The notes under the pieces: generated by a model
The model's database searches: none
What the model was told of the DNA's origin: nothing
Seen by the model: only the letters and a program-made list of their open reading frames with translations
Shown here: positions 17,231-27,497 of the stretch, piece after piece
Numbering within the stretch: the first letter of the stretch is position 1
How the letters are laid out: the number at the start of each line of letters is the position of its first letter
Made by a program: the position numbers and the translations under genes
Assembly (NCBI RefSeq): GCF_028198145.1
Contig: NZ_CP116338.1
Coordinates: forward strand, 1,426,001-1,490,000
Length of the DNA: 64,000 nucleotides
Reading direction: 5' to 3'
Source of the DNA: Microbacterium sp. nov. GSS16
GTDB taxonomy: Bacteria; Actinomycetota; Actinomycetes; Actinomycetales; Microbacteriaceae

Positions 17231-19432
17231 TCACCGTCGCAGCAGAGATGCGGGCAGCAGCCGGGCGAGCAGTCGGCGCCGTCCGCCGACGCTGACCTCC
17301 AGGTCGCCGATCACCCGGCGCAGCGACGCATCGAGCTCCCCGCCCGCGGGGGCGCCCTCGGCGTAGCTGCGGCGCTCGACGGCAGCCACCAGGTCGCTGA
17401 GCGCGGCAGCGTCCACGCCGCGCGACGCGACGAGGGACTGCGCGCGGACGCGCGCGGTCTCGGCCGCATGCAGCGGCAGCCGCAGATCGGCCATGGTGTC
17501 GGCGACCTCCCGCCACGCCGCGATGGCGTCGCCTGCCGCCGCCGCGCGCATCCGCCGCATCCGGCGCAGCGCGCGAGCGATGCCCGGCAGCAGCAGCACC
17601 ATCAGGATGCCGGCGACGATCAGCAGCACCGGCGTCGGGTCGAGCTGCCGCAGCGCACCGTCGGCGCCGGCCCCGGGGTCTTCGTCGCTCCGGTCGGGCC
17701 CGCCCGTGGGGGCGACCGACGGCGCCGCCGTCGGTGCGGCGGACGCGGTCGGCACCTCCGCGTCGCCGTCACCGCCCGCTGCGGCCCCGGGGACGAAGTC
17801 GGTCGGCGTCCCGAGCGTCGCGGTCGGCTCGAACGGCACCCAGCCGATGCCGCGGAAGTGCACCTCGGGCCACGAGTGCAGCTTGTCGCTCGTGACGGAG
17901 TACACGCGCTGCTCGCCCCGTTTCTCATCGGTCGCTGTTCCCGGCAGGTAGCCGACGACGATGCGCACGGGCATGTCGAGCGTCTGCGCCATCAGGGCGA
18001 AGGCGCCGGCGAAGTGGATGCAGTACCCGCTGCGCACGTCGAGGAAGGTCGCCACGGCATCGGCGCCCGTGCCGTCGAAGCCGTCTTCGACGGGGGCGTC
18101 GAGGGAGTACTCGAACTCCGAGCGGAACCAGCTCTGCAGAGCGAGCAGCCGGTCGTAATCGGTGTCGGCGCCGCTCGTGACCTCTCGTGCGAGCTCGCCG
18201 ATGCTCTCGGGGAGATCGTCGGCGGGCATCGAGACGAGCTCTGTGCCGCCGGCGGAACTGGCCCGGATCTGCTCGAGGCTCGGTGCGGGGGTGGCCATCT
18301 GCACGGTGTAGTCGGCGCCTGCGGCATCCTGCGTCGCGCTGATCACGGTGCGGTTCAGCGGCATCGCCTGCCATCCGCGCGGCAGTCCGCTGATCTCTTC
18401 GGCGGCGTATGGCACGGGCAGCCGTGAGCTCGAGATCCCGACGACCCGGATCGAGACCTCATGCTCGACCGTCTCTATGTCATCGGTCCACGGGCGCGCG
18501 CCGAAACCGTCTTCCACGGGGTTCCGGTCGGAGCGGTCAGGACGCCACACCTCGCCGTCGAACCTCGACAGTGTCGCCAGTCGCAGGTACGGCGGCGCCG
18601 CGGCCGAGGTGACGATCGTCAGCGCCCTGGACTCATTCGGGCGACGCAGATCGTCGCCCAGGCGCAGATCGGCGTTCACCGTCGACACCTGCCCGTTCCC
18701 GCCGGCGGCGACGCTCAGCGGCAGAGCGGGGGAGACGAGAAGGGTGGCTGCGATCGCCGCTGCGCCGATGAGCCCGGCGGCGACGAACGGCGAGTGGCGG
18801 GTCCCGCCGCGATCGTGACGGGCGCCGAAGCGCAGCACGACCAGGATCATGACCGCCTGCACCACGAACCACACCGAATCGACCGAGCCGAAGGTCACCA
18901 GCGAGGGCACCGTGCCGACGATCGATGTGAACAGCGCGGTGAGCACGACCAGCCGGTGCGCCAGCAGGTGGTCGACGAGCAGGGCGACCAGGGCGAACGC
19001 CAGGCCCATCGCCGTGGCCATAGAGACCGTCGAGTCGATCGGGGCGACGCCGTTCGCTATCTCGTCCACCGCGCGCTGCAGGCGCAGCCCGGTCAGTTCG
19101 ACGCTCGCGGCGGTGGGCACGATCCCGAACTCGGCCGCCTCGCTCGCCAGCAGGCTGGTGAGCACCAGGGCGAGCGCGATCAGCTGCAGCAGCAGAGCAG
19201 TCAGAGACCGGATGCCCTCGCGCAGTCTTCGGAACAGGAGCCTTCCCACCATCCCAGACGCGGCGGTCGCGGCGATGGTCATCACGACCGCGAACGTCCA
19301 CGCTCCCGGGGCGATCACCCCGGTGTACGGCCACATCGCGACGAGGGTGGACACCGCGGCGAGCACGCCGGGCCCGGCGATCCCCGGCCGGGCGATCGCG
19401 GGTGCGGGTGGCGTGTCGGTGGGCTCAGCCAC
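17231..19432 (-). CDS. TgpA-like transglutaminase membrane protein
   Basis: A 733-aa membrane protein: about six N-terminal helices (residues 20-230, DUF3488-like), a large extracytoplasmic domain, the transglutaminase core at about 450-545, a Pro/Ala-rich linker and a final helix with a cytoplasmic tail. The catalytic Cys lies in SGYCIHFAGAF and the His in HSWPEVHF; the acid position reads PFEPT, Glu rather than Asp. It ends a moxR-DUF58-transglutaminase operon and overlaps the DUF58 gene by eight bases. Its biological substrate is unknown. Confidence 0.88.
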   Translation of the reverse strand: MAEPTDTPPAPAIARPGIAGPGVLAAVSTLVAMWPYTGVIAPGAWTFAVVMTIAATAASGMVGRLLFRRLREGIRSLTALLLQLIALALVLTSLLASEAAEFGIVPTAASVELTGLRLQRAVDEIANGVAPIDSTVSMATAMGLAFALVALLVDHLLAHRLVVLTALFTSIVGTVPSLVTFGSVDSVWFVVQAVMILVVLRFGARHDRGGTRHSPFVAAGLIGAAAIAATLLVSPALPLSVAAGGNGQVSTVNADLRLGDDLRRPNESRALTIVTSAAAPPYLRLATLSRFDGEVWRPDRSDRNPVEDGFGARPWTDDIETVEHEVSIRVVGISSSRLPVPYAAEEISGLPRGWQAMPLNRTVISATQDAAGADYTVQMATPAPSLEQIRASSAGGTELVSMPADDLPESIGELAREVTSGADTDYDRLLALQSWFRSEFEYSLDAPVEDGFDGTGADAVATFLDVRSGYCIHFAGAFALMAQTLDMPVRIVVGYLPGTATDEKRGEQRVYSVTSDKLHSWPEVHFRGIGWVPFEPTATLGTPTDFVPGAAAGGDGDAEVPTASAAPTAAPSVAPTGGPDRSDEDPGAGADGALRQLDPTPVLLIVAGILMVLLLPGIARALRRMRRMRAAAAGDAIAAWREVADTMADLRLPLHAAETARVRAQSLVASRGVDAAALSDLVAAVERRSYAEGAPAGGELDASLRRVIGDLEVSVGGRRRLLARLLPASLLRR

Positions 19433-20609
19433 GGGGCGCCTTCACTCGGGGCATGGCGGCCTCCCACGCATCCGCCGGGTCCGCCGACGCGTGCAGCGCG
19501 GCGACGTTCCAGCCCCGGTCGGCGGCGACGGTCACGGCCTCGGGACGCGCGCCCGCGGCTATCAGCATCGGCGCCGAGGCGCCCGCGGTGCTCAGGTGCG
19601 CCGCGTCCTCCGCATCGATGATCCCGGTGATCAGCACCAGAGGGCCCGGTGGCGTGCCGCCCACGATGGCGCGCAGATCCCGTGCCTCGCCCCGCGGCGT
19701 CACGGTCGCCAACGCCACCATCAGACCGTCGCGGTCGTCCTCGTGGCCTCGCAGAGCGCCCAGCAGCGACCCCGCGCTGTCGAAGACGTCGACGCTGTAG
19801 CCGTCCTGCACGAAGCGCAGCGCGACCGATGCGCACAGCGATACCGCCGCCTCGAAGTCCGGATCGACCGCATCGCCGCGGTGCGTCCAGCGCGACGCCG
19901 CGCGGTCGAGCACCACGACGGCATCCGGACTCGCCTCTTCCTCCTCCTGGCGCACCATCAGCGTTCCGCGGTGCGCGGTGGCACGCCAGTGGATGCGCCG
20001 CCGGGAATCGCCCGAGAGGTACGCGCGCGGAATCAAGTTGTCGGCTCCCTGCCCCAGCCGCGTCGAGCGGGTCTGCGCGGCGCCGCCCGCGGCTCCGACC
20101 TTGGTCGGCAGCGGGGCGAGCGCGAGCACCTGCGGCACGACCGTGATCATCCGCGTGTCGCCGAAAGCCTGCACGCGCTGCGCGAGACCGAACGGATCGA
20201 CAGTGCGCAGCAGCAGCGGGCCGAGGGTCGCCGTGCCCCGGCGCACCCCCTCGAGCTCGTAGTGCAGCAGCCGCGTCTCGCCGGGATACTCGCCGGATGC
20301 ATCGCCGCGCACGGCCTCGGGGAGCGTGTCGGCCCAGCGCCCGTGCGGGATGCCGGGAGCGTACAGCTCGAAGCGCACGGTGACCTTCGACGTCTCGCCC
20401 ACGGCGAGCAGATCGGTGGAGATCTGCCGCCACACCTCGCCGCGCCGCCGCGGTGTGCGCACGACGGCCAGCGCGATGAGCGGCAGCACGATGAGCAGCA
20501 CGCCGACGTACAGCAGGGCGCGGGCGGCGAGCACGCTCGCGGCGATGCACAGCATCACCCCCAGCAGCAGGCACGCTGCTCCTCGCGCGGTGAGCGGACG
20601 GGTGCGCAT
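19425..20609 (-). CDS. DUF58 domain protein
   Basis: A 394-aa protein with two N-terminal transmembrane helices (about 10-60) and a C-terminal DUF58/von Willebrand-A-like domain. The conserved DUF58 stretch is GDSRRRIHWRATAHRGTLMV near residue 200. Its start is taken at ATG 20609, eight bases after the MoxR stop; an in-frame extension to 20690 overlaps moxR and is not supported. These proteins act with MoxR ATPases in cell-envelope assembly or stress functions, but the mechanism is not settled. Confidence 0.88.
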   Translation of the reverse strand: MRTRPLTARGAACLLLGVMLCIAASVLAARALLYVGVLLIVLPLIALAVVRTPRRRGEVWRQISTDLLAVGETSKVTVRFELYAPGIPHGRWADTLPEAVRGDASGEYPGETRLLHYELEGVRRGTATLGPLLLRTVDPFGLAQRVQAFGDTRMITVVPQVLALAPLPTKVGAAGGAAQTRSTRLGQGADNLIPRAYLSGDSRRRIHWRATAHRGTLMVRQEEEEASPDAVVVLDRAASRWTHRGDAVDPDFEAAVSLCASVALRFVQDGYSVDVFDSAGSLLGALRGHEDDRDGLMVALATVTPRGEARDLRAIVGGTPPGPLVLITGIIDAEDAAHLSTAGASAPMLIAAGARPEAVTVAADRGWNVAALHASADPADAWEAAMPRVKAPRG

Positions 20610-20616
20610 GGGGTGC

Positions 20617-21591
<975 letters not shown>

Positions 21592-21750
21592 GCGGGCCCT
21601 CTCGTGCGCGGCGGTGCGTGTGATGATCGTAACGCCGTCCGAGGGTGCGGACGCAGCCTCGGAGCGCGCATGCCCGGTCGCGCGACGATCGTGCATCGAT
21701 GCGAGCCTAGGCATGAGGCCGTGCTGTCCGAGCATCGGCCGACGTTCGGG

Positions 21751-21756
21751 TAGACT
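21751..21756 (+). promoter_or_regulatory. -10 box of the SRP RNA gene
   Basis: TAGACT at 21751-21756 would start RNA at about 21763, which is the predicted 5' end of the SRP RNA stem. Confidence 0.6.
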
Positions 21757-21762
21757 GATGGA

Positions 21763-21852
21763 CGGCTCTCCGCGTGACGGCATCCAGGCCAATTCCCCCA
21801 GGACGGAAACGTAGCAAGGGCAACCGGGCTCTGTCGGGTGCGCGGAGAGTCT
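21763..21852 (+). ncRNA. ffs: Signal recognition particle RNA, small bacterial type
   Basis: A 4.5S-type hairpin of about 90 bases. The base of the stem is GCTCTCCGCG (21765-21774) with CGCGGAGAGT (21841-21850). The apical region has the diagnostic domain IV elements: CAGGACGGAAACG and GTAGCAAGGG, forming the asymmetric internal loop bound by Ffh. A pyrimidine-rich TCTTCTCTTTC tail follows. Confidence 0.95.
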
Positions 21853-21937
21853 TCTCTTTCCTCGAGCGATGCCCTGGGGGCGTCGGCTTCGGCCGGATCC
21901 TCGGCTCTCTCACCGGATGCCCTGCGAGGATCGACCT

Positions 21938-22555
21938 GTGACCGCTCCCGCCGCTCCCGCCCCGCGCCCCTCTTCAGCTGGTCGCTTTCTCGCGCCGGCG
22001 GCGCTGCTCGCGGTGATGTGGGCGATCCAGCTGCTCGATGCCGTGCTGCCGGGGTCGTTCACCGGATGGGGACTGCGCTCCTGGGATCCCGCGAGTCTTC
22101 CCGGGCTCGTCCTCGGTCCGCTGCTGCACGCCGGCTGGGCGCATCTGATCAGCAATTCGCTGCCGCTGCTCGTTCTCGGCTGTCTGGTGGCGGTGGAGGG
22201 CGCGAGACGCTTCTGGGCCGTGACGGGGATCATCGCCGTGGTGGGCGGGGCGGGCACCTGGCTGCTCAACGCCCCGGGCACGCTCACCGTCGGCGCATCC
22301 GTGCTCGTGTTCGGATACTTCGGATACACCGTGCTGCGCGTATTCGCCCCCGGCCGTGTGTCGCACCGCATCGCCTACGCCGCGATAGCACTCATCGTCA
22401 TCGTGCTGTACGGCACCACGGTGCTCACCGGCATCTTCGGCGCCGGTGCAGGGGTGTCGTGGCAGGCGCACCTGTTCGGGGCTGTCGGCGGCGGCATCGC
22501 CGCGCTGGCCGCGCGACGCCCCGCGCGCGCCCCGCGCCCCCGCGTGCGATCGTGA
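21938..22555 (+). CDS. Rhomboid family intramembrane serine protease
   Basis: A 205-aa polytopic membrane protein with about six helices. The family landmarks are HAGWAHLISNSLPLLVLG (loop 1 region), the serine motif VGASVLVFG and the histidine helix WQAHLFGAVGGG. The Ser-His dyad is present, but the residue after the serine is Val where GxSG is usual. GTG 21938 behind GAGGA (21926-21930) is the start; the frame is open further upstream into the SRP RNA gene. Its stop overlaps the next gene by four bases. Confidence 0.85.
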   Translation: MTAPAAPAPRPSSAGRFLAPAALLAVMWAIQLLDAVLPGSFTGWGLRSWDPASLPGLVLGPLLHAGWAHLISNSLPLLVLGCLVAVEGARRFWAVTGIIAVVGGAGTWLLNAPGTLTVGASVLVFGYFGYTVLRVFAPGRVSHRIAYAAIALIVIVLYGTTVLTGIFGAGAGVSWQAHLFGAVGGGIAALAARRPARAPRPRVRS

Positions 22556-23199
22556 GCGCTCGCCGCGGCCGCCGGGCGGCCGGGTCGAGGGCGCGGGCAC
22601 GGCGTCGGCAGCGGATCAGGGTCGCCGCGGTCACCGCCGCAGTCGCGCTCGTGGCATCCGGGGTGCTGGCCCTGATCGCCCTCATCACCGCACCCCGCGC
22701 CGAGGGCTACTGCCTCGATCAGCCGGAGGCGTACCCCGCCTTCGGAGTGAACGGATGGCGCGGCGAGCAGCTCGAGAACGCCGCGACGGTCGTGCGCACG
22801 GCGCGCGAGCTCGGGTTCGCACGCGACGGTCAGATCGTCGGCGTGATGGCGGCGATGGGCGAGAGCTCGCTGCGCAACCTCGATCACGGCGACTGGGAGA
22901 CCTCGGGGGTCGTCAACCCCGACGGCAGCCGCACGACGAGCATCGGACTGTTCCAGCAGCAGGAGTGGTGGGGAAGCGTCGCCGAGCGGATGGATCCGGT
23001 CACCGCCTCGTCGATGTTCTTCACGCGCCTGAGACGCGTGCCCGACTGGCAGAGCCTCGAGCCGTCGAGGGCCATCAACCGGGTGCAGATCAACTCCGAC
23101 CCCGAGCACTACGCCCGATTCGCAGACGACGCGGCCGCCGTGGTGGATGCGCTGTCCGGGCCGTGCCCTTCGACAGGCTCAGGGGCCCAGACGGGCTGA
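22552..23199 (+). CDS. Secreted lysozyme-like protein
   Basis: A 215-aa protein with an Arg-rich N-terminus and a single hydrophobic segment (about residues 26-48) acting as signal anchor. The rest resembles the lysozyme-like domain common in actinobacteria: GVMAAMGESSLRNL carries the likely catalytic Glu, followed by TSIGLFQQQEWWG. GTG 22552 overlaps the rhomboid stop (GTGA). The last dozen residues ([11 protein letters not shown]) are encoded by a REP-like repeat, so the original C-terminus was probably replaced or extended. Peptidoglycan cleavage is inferred. Confidence 0.75.
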   Translation: MSARRGRRAAGSRARARRRQRIRVAAVTAAVALVASGVLALIALITAPRAEGYCLDQPEAYPAFGVNGWRGEQLENAATVVRTARELGFARDGQIVGVMAAMGESSLRNLDHGDWETSGVVNPDGSRTTSIGLFQQQEWWGSVAERMDPVTASSMFFTRLRRVPDWQSLEPSRAINRVQINSDPEHYARFADDAAAVVDALSGPCPSTGSGAQTG

Positions 23200-23275
23200 G
23201 GGACGCAGACGGGCTCAGGGGCCCAGACGGGCTGAGGGCCCTTCGACAGGCTCAGGGACCCAGGTGGGCTCAGGG
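23166..23275 (+). repeat. REP-like repeat array
   Basis: Two identical 19-base copies of CCCTTCGACAGGCTCAGGG (23166-23184 and 23239-23257) flank four degenerate 17-20 base units of the type CAGACGGGCTGAGGG and CAGGTGGGCTCAGGG. The units form small hairpins. The array covers the end of the lysozyme-like gene and the spacer before pta. The same core in inverse orientation lies in the rplK leader. Confidence 0.8.
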
Positions 23276-23286
23276 CCGGGGGTCAC

Positions 23287-23292
23287 TAGGCT
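23287..23292 (+). promoter_or_regulatory. Leaderless promoter of pta-ackA
   Basis: TAGGCT ends six bases before the GTG start of pta at 23299, so transcription probably begins at the start codon itself. Confidence 0.6.
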
Positions 23293-23298
23293 GGTCAC

Positions 23299-25404
23299 GT
23301 GGCACGCAGCATCTACATCACGTCTGCCGAAGGACACACGGGCAAGTCGACGATCGCGCTCGGCGTGCTCGACGCGGTGATGCGCGTCTCGCCGCGCGTC
23401 GGCGTCTTCCGCCCGATCATCCGCTCAGCCGAGGAGCGCGACGCCGTGCTCGAGCTGCTGCTGGCGCATGACGGCGTGCACCTCGAGCACGACGACTGCG
23501 TCGGCGTCACCTACGACGATGTGCGCCACGACCCCGACGCCGCTCTCGGCACGATCGTCGCCCGCTTCAAGGCCGTCGAAGCGCAGTGCGACGCGGTCAT
23601 CGTCGTCGGCAGCGACTACACCGACGTGGCAGGACCGGCCGAACTCGGCTACAACGCCAGGATCGCCGCCAACCTCGGCGTCCCGGTGATGCTCGTGCTC
23701 TCGGGTCGCGACAGCCAGAACCAGGCCGAGCAGCTGGGCACCACCACCGCCCGCACGCCCGCTCAGGTGCAGCAGCTCGCCGCTCTCGCGATCGCCGAGC
23801 TCACCGCCGAGCGCGCCGAGCTGTTCGCCCTCGTCGTCAACCGCGCCGAGCCCGACCAGCTCGCCGAGATCATCGATCTGGTCGAAGACGCCCGCACACC
23901 GGTATGGGCCATTCCCGAGGAGCGCTCACTGGTCGCGCCGTCGATGCGGGGGATCATGCACGCCGTCGACGGGCGGCTCGTGCGCGGCGGTGACGATCTG
24001 CTCGAGCGCGAGGCGTACAGCATCGTGATCGCCGGGATGTCGATGGTCAACGTGCTGCCGCGCCTGACCGAGGGATCGGTGGTCGTGATCGCAGCCGACC
24101 GCAGCGAGACGCTGCTCGCCACGGTGCTCGCCGCGGCCTCCGGCACGTTCCCCGACCTCGCCGGCATCGTGCTGAACGGGCCGTTCGAGCTGCCCGAGCA
24201 GATCCTGCAGCTCATCGACGGATTCGAGCTGCTCGTGCCGATCATCGCAACCGACCTCGGCACCTTCGACACGGCGGTGCGCATCATGGGCTCACGCGGC
24301 CGGATGAGCCCCGAGTCCGCGCAGCGCTACCAGACGGCGCTCGAGCTGTTCCAGAAGCACGTCGACATCTCGGAGCTGACCGACCAGATGGGGCTCGCCG
24401 AGTCGACGGTCGTCACCCCGCTGATGTTCCAGTACGGGCTGATCGAGCGGGCGCGCAGCGAGCGCAAGCGGATCGTCCTCCCCGAGGGATCCGACGACCG
24501 GATTCTGCGGGCTGCATCCATCCTCCTCGCGCGTGAGGTGGCCGATCTCACCATCCTCGGCGACGAGGCGAGCATCCGCGCCCGCGCGGGAGCGCTCGGA
24601 CTCGACATCTCGGCCGCGCAGGTGCTCAGCCCGACCGACCCGACGCTCGTGCAGCGCTTCGCCGAAGAGTACGCGCGCCTGCGCGCGCACAAGGGCGTCA
24701 CGCAGCAGCAGGCCGCAGACACCGTCACCGACGTGTCGTACTTCGGAACCATGATGGTGCACCTCGGACTCGCCGACGGGATGGTCTCAGGAGCGGCTCA
24801 CACCACGGCGCACACCATCCGTCCCTCCTTCGAGATCATCAAGACCAAGCCCGGTGTCGAGGTCGTCTCGAGCGTCTTCCTGATGGCGCTCGCCGACCGG
24901 GTGCTCGTGTACGGCGACTGCGCGGTGATCCCGGATCCCACGAGCGCCCAGCTGGCGGACATCGCGATCTCGTCCGCGGCGACCGCGCGGCGCTTCGGCA
25001 TAGATCCGCGTGTCGCGATGCTGTCGTACTCGACGGGCGAGTCCGGCTCGGGCGCCGACGTCGAGAAGGTGCGCGCGGCGACCGCGCTGGTGCGCGAGCG
25101 CGAGCCCTCGCTGCCGGTCGAAGGTCCCATCCAGTACGACGCCGCCGCCGATGCGGCCGTGGCCAAGGCCAAGCTGCCGGGCTCGGAGGTCGCCGGACGC
25201 GCCACGGTGTTCATCTTCCCCGACCTCAACACCGGCAACAACACGTACAAGGCTGTGCAGCGCTCAGCCGGCGCCGTCGCGATCGGCCCGGTGCTGCAGG
25301 GCCTCAACAAGCCGATCAACGATCTGTCGCGCGGCGCTCTCGTCGACGACATCGTGAACACGGTCGCGATCACGGCGATCCAGGCGCAGGGAGATCGGGC
25401 ATGA
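23299..25404 (+). CDS. pta: Phosphate acetyltransferase, long form
   Basis: Interconverts acetyl-CoA and acetyl phosphate. The protein is 701 aa. It has an N-terminal BioD/CobB-like P-loop domain (SAEGHTGKSTIALGV), a DRTGG domain (about 215-330) and the C-terminal catalytic PTA domain (about 375-695, with MVSGAAHTTA and the SSVFLM segment). This three-domain form is typical of actinobacteria and enteric bacteria. It starts at a GTG with a leaderless-type promoter and overlaps ackA by four bases. Confidence 0.95.
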   Translation: MARSIYITSAEGHTGKSTIALGVLDAVMRVSPRVGVFRPIIRSAEERDAVLELLLAHDGVHLEHDDCVGVTYDDVRHDPDAALGTIVARFKAVEAQCDAVIVVGSDYTDVAGPAELGYNARIAANLGVPVMLVLSGRDSQNQAEQLGTTTARTPAQVQQLAALAIAELTAERAELFALVVNRAEPDQLAEIIDLVEDARTPVWAIPEERSLVAPSMRGIMHAVDGRLVRGGDDLLEREAYSIVIAGMSMVNVLPRLTEGSVVVIAADRSETLLATVLAAASGTFPDLAGIVLNGPFELPEQILQLIDGFELLVPIIATDLGTFDTAVRIMGSRGRMSPESAQRYQTALELFQKHVDISELTDQMGLAESTVVTPLMFQYGLIERARSERKRIVLPEGSDDRILRAASILLAREVADLTILGDEASIRARAGALGLDISAAQVLSPTDPTLVQRFAEEYARLRAHKGVTQQQAADTVTDVSYFGTMMVHLGLADGMVSGAAHTTAHTIRPSFEIIKTKPGVEVVSSVFLMALADRVLVYGDCAVIPDPTSAQLADIAISSAATARRFGIDPRVAMLSYSTGESGSGADVEKVRAATALVREREPSLPVEGPIQYDAAADAAVAKAKLPGSEVAGRATVFIFPDLNTGNNTYKAVQRSAGAVAIGPVLQGLNKPINDLSRGALVDDIVNTVAITAIQAQGDRA

Positions 25405-26666
25405 GCACTGCCGCCGCACGCGCAGCACGGGACGGGGCGTCCCGGGGATCCGTGCTCGTCATCAACAGCGGCTCCTCATCGCTGAAGTACAGCCTCATCG
25501 ATCCGTCTCGCGAGGTCGAGCTGGGCAGTGGACTCATCGAGCGCATCGGTCAGGACGCGGGCATCGTCAGCCATACGGCGCGCGTCGTCGCCGAACCAGG
25601 TGAGCCGGTCCCGACGATCCTCGACGTGCGCCATTCGGAGGAGCGGCCCATCGCGGATCATCACGAGGCGTTCGCCGTCATGCTCGCCCAGTTCGCCGAG
25701 CACGGGCCAGACCTCGCAGACCACCCGCCGATGGCGGTCGGCCATCGTGTCGTGCACGGGGGAGCGCGGTTCTTCGAGCCGACGGTGATCACCTCGCTCG
25801 TCGAGATCAACATCGAAGACCTCAGCGTCCTCGCGCCGCTGCACAACCAGGCGAACCTGGCCGGTATCAGGGCCGCGCGCGCGGCGTTCCGCGACGTGCC
25901 CCACGTGGCGGTGTTCGACACCGCGTTCCACCAGACCCTCTCTCCCGCGGCGTACACCTACGCGCTCGATGCAGCCGTCGCGCGCGAGCACCGCATCCGC
26001 CGGTACGGGTTCCACGGCACCAGCCACAAGTACGTCTCCGAGGCCGCCGCGTCGTTCCTCGGGCGCGACCTCGCGCGGCTGCGTCAGATCGTGCTCCACC
26101 TCGGCAACGGGGCATCCATGACGGCCGTCGACGGCGGCCGCTCGGTCGAGACCTCGATGGGCTTCACCCCGCTCGAGGGCCTTGTGATGGGCACCCGCAC
26201 GGGCGACATCGACCCGGCAGCGCTGTTCCACCTGTCCCGCCGGGCCGGACTCGACACGGACGAGCTGGACGAGCTGCTCAACAAGCGCAGCGGCCTGCTG
26301 GGTCTCGCCGGACGCAGCGACATGCGCGACATCCTCGCCGGACGCGCGGCAGGCGAGGAAGCGGCGACGCTGGCCTACGACGTGTACGTGCACCGCCTGC
26401 GCGCCTACCTGGGCGCGTACGTCGCGCAGCTGGGCGGGGTCGATGTCATCGTCTTCACCGCCGGCGTCGGCGAGAACGCCGTCGACGTGCGTGCCGACGC
26501 GCTGGCCACGTTCGGATTCCTCGGCGTGAAGCTCGACGCGGAGCGCAACGGGACCCGCGGACGCGGCATCCGTCGCATCTCCTCGGACGACTCGGCAGTG
26601 GAGGTGCTCGTCGTCCCCACCGATGAGGAGCTCGAGATCGCCCGCCAGACCCTGGCCGTCATCTGA
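25401..26666 (+). CDS. ackA: Acetate kinase
   Basis: Transfers phosphate between acetyl phosphate and ADP/ATP. At 421 aa it is slightly long because of a 15-residue N-terminal extension. Signatures: VLVINSGSSSLKY, FDTAFHQTL, RRYGFHGTSHKYV and the phosphate loop LHLGNGAS. The ATG overlaps the pta stop (ATGA), so the pair is translationally coupled for acetate overflow or assimilation. Confidence 0.97.
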   Translation: MSTAAARAARDGASRGSVLVINSGSSSLKYSLIDPSREVELGSGLIERIGQDAGIVSHTARVVAEPGEPVPTILDVRHSEERPIADHHEAFAVMLAQFAEHGPDLADHPPMAVGHRVVHGGARFFEPTVITSLVEINIEDLSVLAPLHNQANLAGIRAARAAFRDVPHVAVFDTAFHQTLSPAAYTYALDAAVAREHRIRRYGFHGTSHKYVSEAAASFLGRDLARLRQIVLHLGNGASMTAVDGGRSVETSMGFTPLEGLVMGTRTGDIDPAALFHLSRRAGLDTDELDELLNKRSGLLGLAGRSDMRDILAGRAAGEEAATLAYDVYVHRLRAYLGAYVAQLGGVDVIVFTAGVGENAVDVRADALATFGFLGVKLDAERNGTRGRGIRRISSDDSAVEVLVVPTDEELEIARQTLAVI

Positions 26667-26730
26667 GGCCGTGCTCGCGGCATCCGCTCTCTCACTAGGC
26701 TGGACGAGCCCGTCCGACCAAGGAGGTTCC

Positions 26731-27471
26731 ATGTCTGACGCTCTCCCCGATCTGCATCGCACCACCGGCGTGCTCTTCGACCTCGACGGTGTGCTCACGC
26801 CGACCGCCGAGGTGCACATGCGCGCCTGGCAGAAGGTCTTCGACGAGGTGTTCGCGCGCTGGGGAATCGAGCCGGCCTACACCGATGACGACTACTTCGC
26901 GTACGTCGACGGCAAGAAGCGCTACGACGGGGTCGCCAGCCTGCTGCGCAGCCGCAACGTCGAGCTGCCCTGGGGAGAGGTGACCGACCCGCCCGCGGCC
27001 GAGACGGTGTGCGGCGTAGGCAACCGCAAGAACGACGCGTTCATCGCCGTGCTGCGCAGCGAGGGGATCGCCCCGTATCCGGGTTCGCTCGCGCTGCTCG
27101 AGAGCCTGCGCGACGCCGGTGTGCCGATGGGGGTCGTGTCGAGCTCGAAGAACGCGGAGGAGGTGCTCGCGAGCGCCGGCATCCGCGATTTCTTCCGCGT
27201 CGTCGTCGACGGGCTCGTCGCCGAGCGCGACCACCTCGCATCCAAGCCCGCGCCCGACATGTTCCTCGACGGCGCCCGGATGCTCGGGGTCGACCCCGCC
27301 GCGGCCATCGCCGTCGAGGATGCCGTGTCCGGCGTCTCCTCGGCGGCCGCCGCAGGATATGGGGACGTGGTCGGCGTCGACCGCGGCGCGGGCGCCGCGG
27401 CTCTGCGCGCGGCGGGTGCGACCTGTATCGTCGATGATCTTGCCCGTCTGCTCGACGACGCGCAGAACTGA
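26731..27471 (+). CDS. Beta-phosphoglucomutase-like HAD hydrolase
   Basis: A 246-aa HAD superfamily protein. Motif I FDLDGVLTPTAEVH has the nucleophile Asp and the second Asp two residues later. The cap domain follows, then motif II VVSSSKN, motif III lysine in ASKPAPDMF and motif IV VEDAVSG. ATG 26731 follows a perfect AAGGAGG (26720-26726). The GH65 phosphorylase gene begins 27 bases downstream. That pairing is well known: the phosphorylase releases beta-glucose 1-phosphate and this enzyme converts it to glucose 6-phosphate. Confidence 0.9.
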   Translation: MSDALPDLHRTTGVLFDLDGVLTPTAEVHMRAWQKVFDEVFARWGIEPAYTDDDYFAYVDGKKRYDGVASLLRSRNVELPWGEVTDPPAAETVCGVGNRKNDAFIAVLRSEGIAPYPGSLALLESLRDAGVPMGVVSSSKNAEEVLASAGIRDFFRVVVDGLVAERDHLASKPAPDMFLDGARMLGVDPAAAIAVEDAVSGVSSAAAAGYGDVVGVDRGAGAAALRAAGATCIVDDLARLLDDAQN

Positions 27472-27497
27472 CCCCCTCACACGCTTTCGGAGAGAGC

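Noticed and set aside
21838..22551. Upstream extension of the lysozyme-like frame through the rhomboid gene and into the SRP RNA
   Set aside because: It overlaps the rhomboid coding sequence in another frame; the GTGA overlap at 22552 is the natural start.
23200..23298. Insertion sequence at the repeat array before pta
   Set aside because: No transposase, terminal inverted repeats or target duplication; the units are short REP-like repeats.
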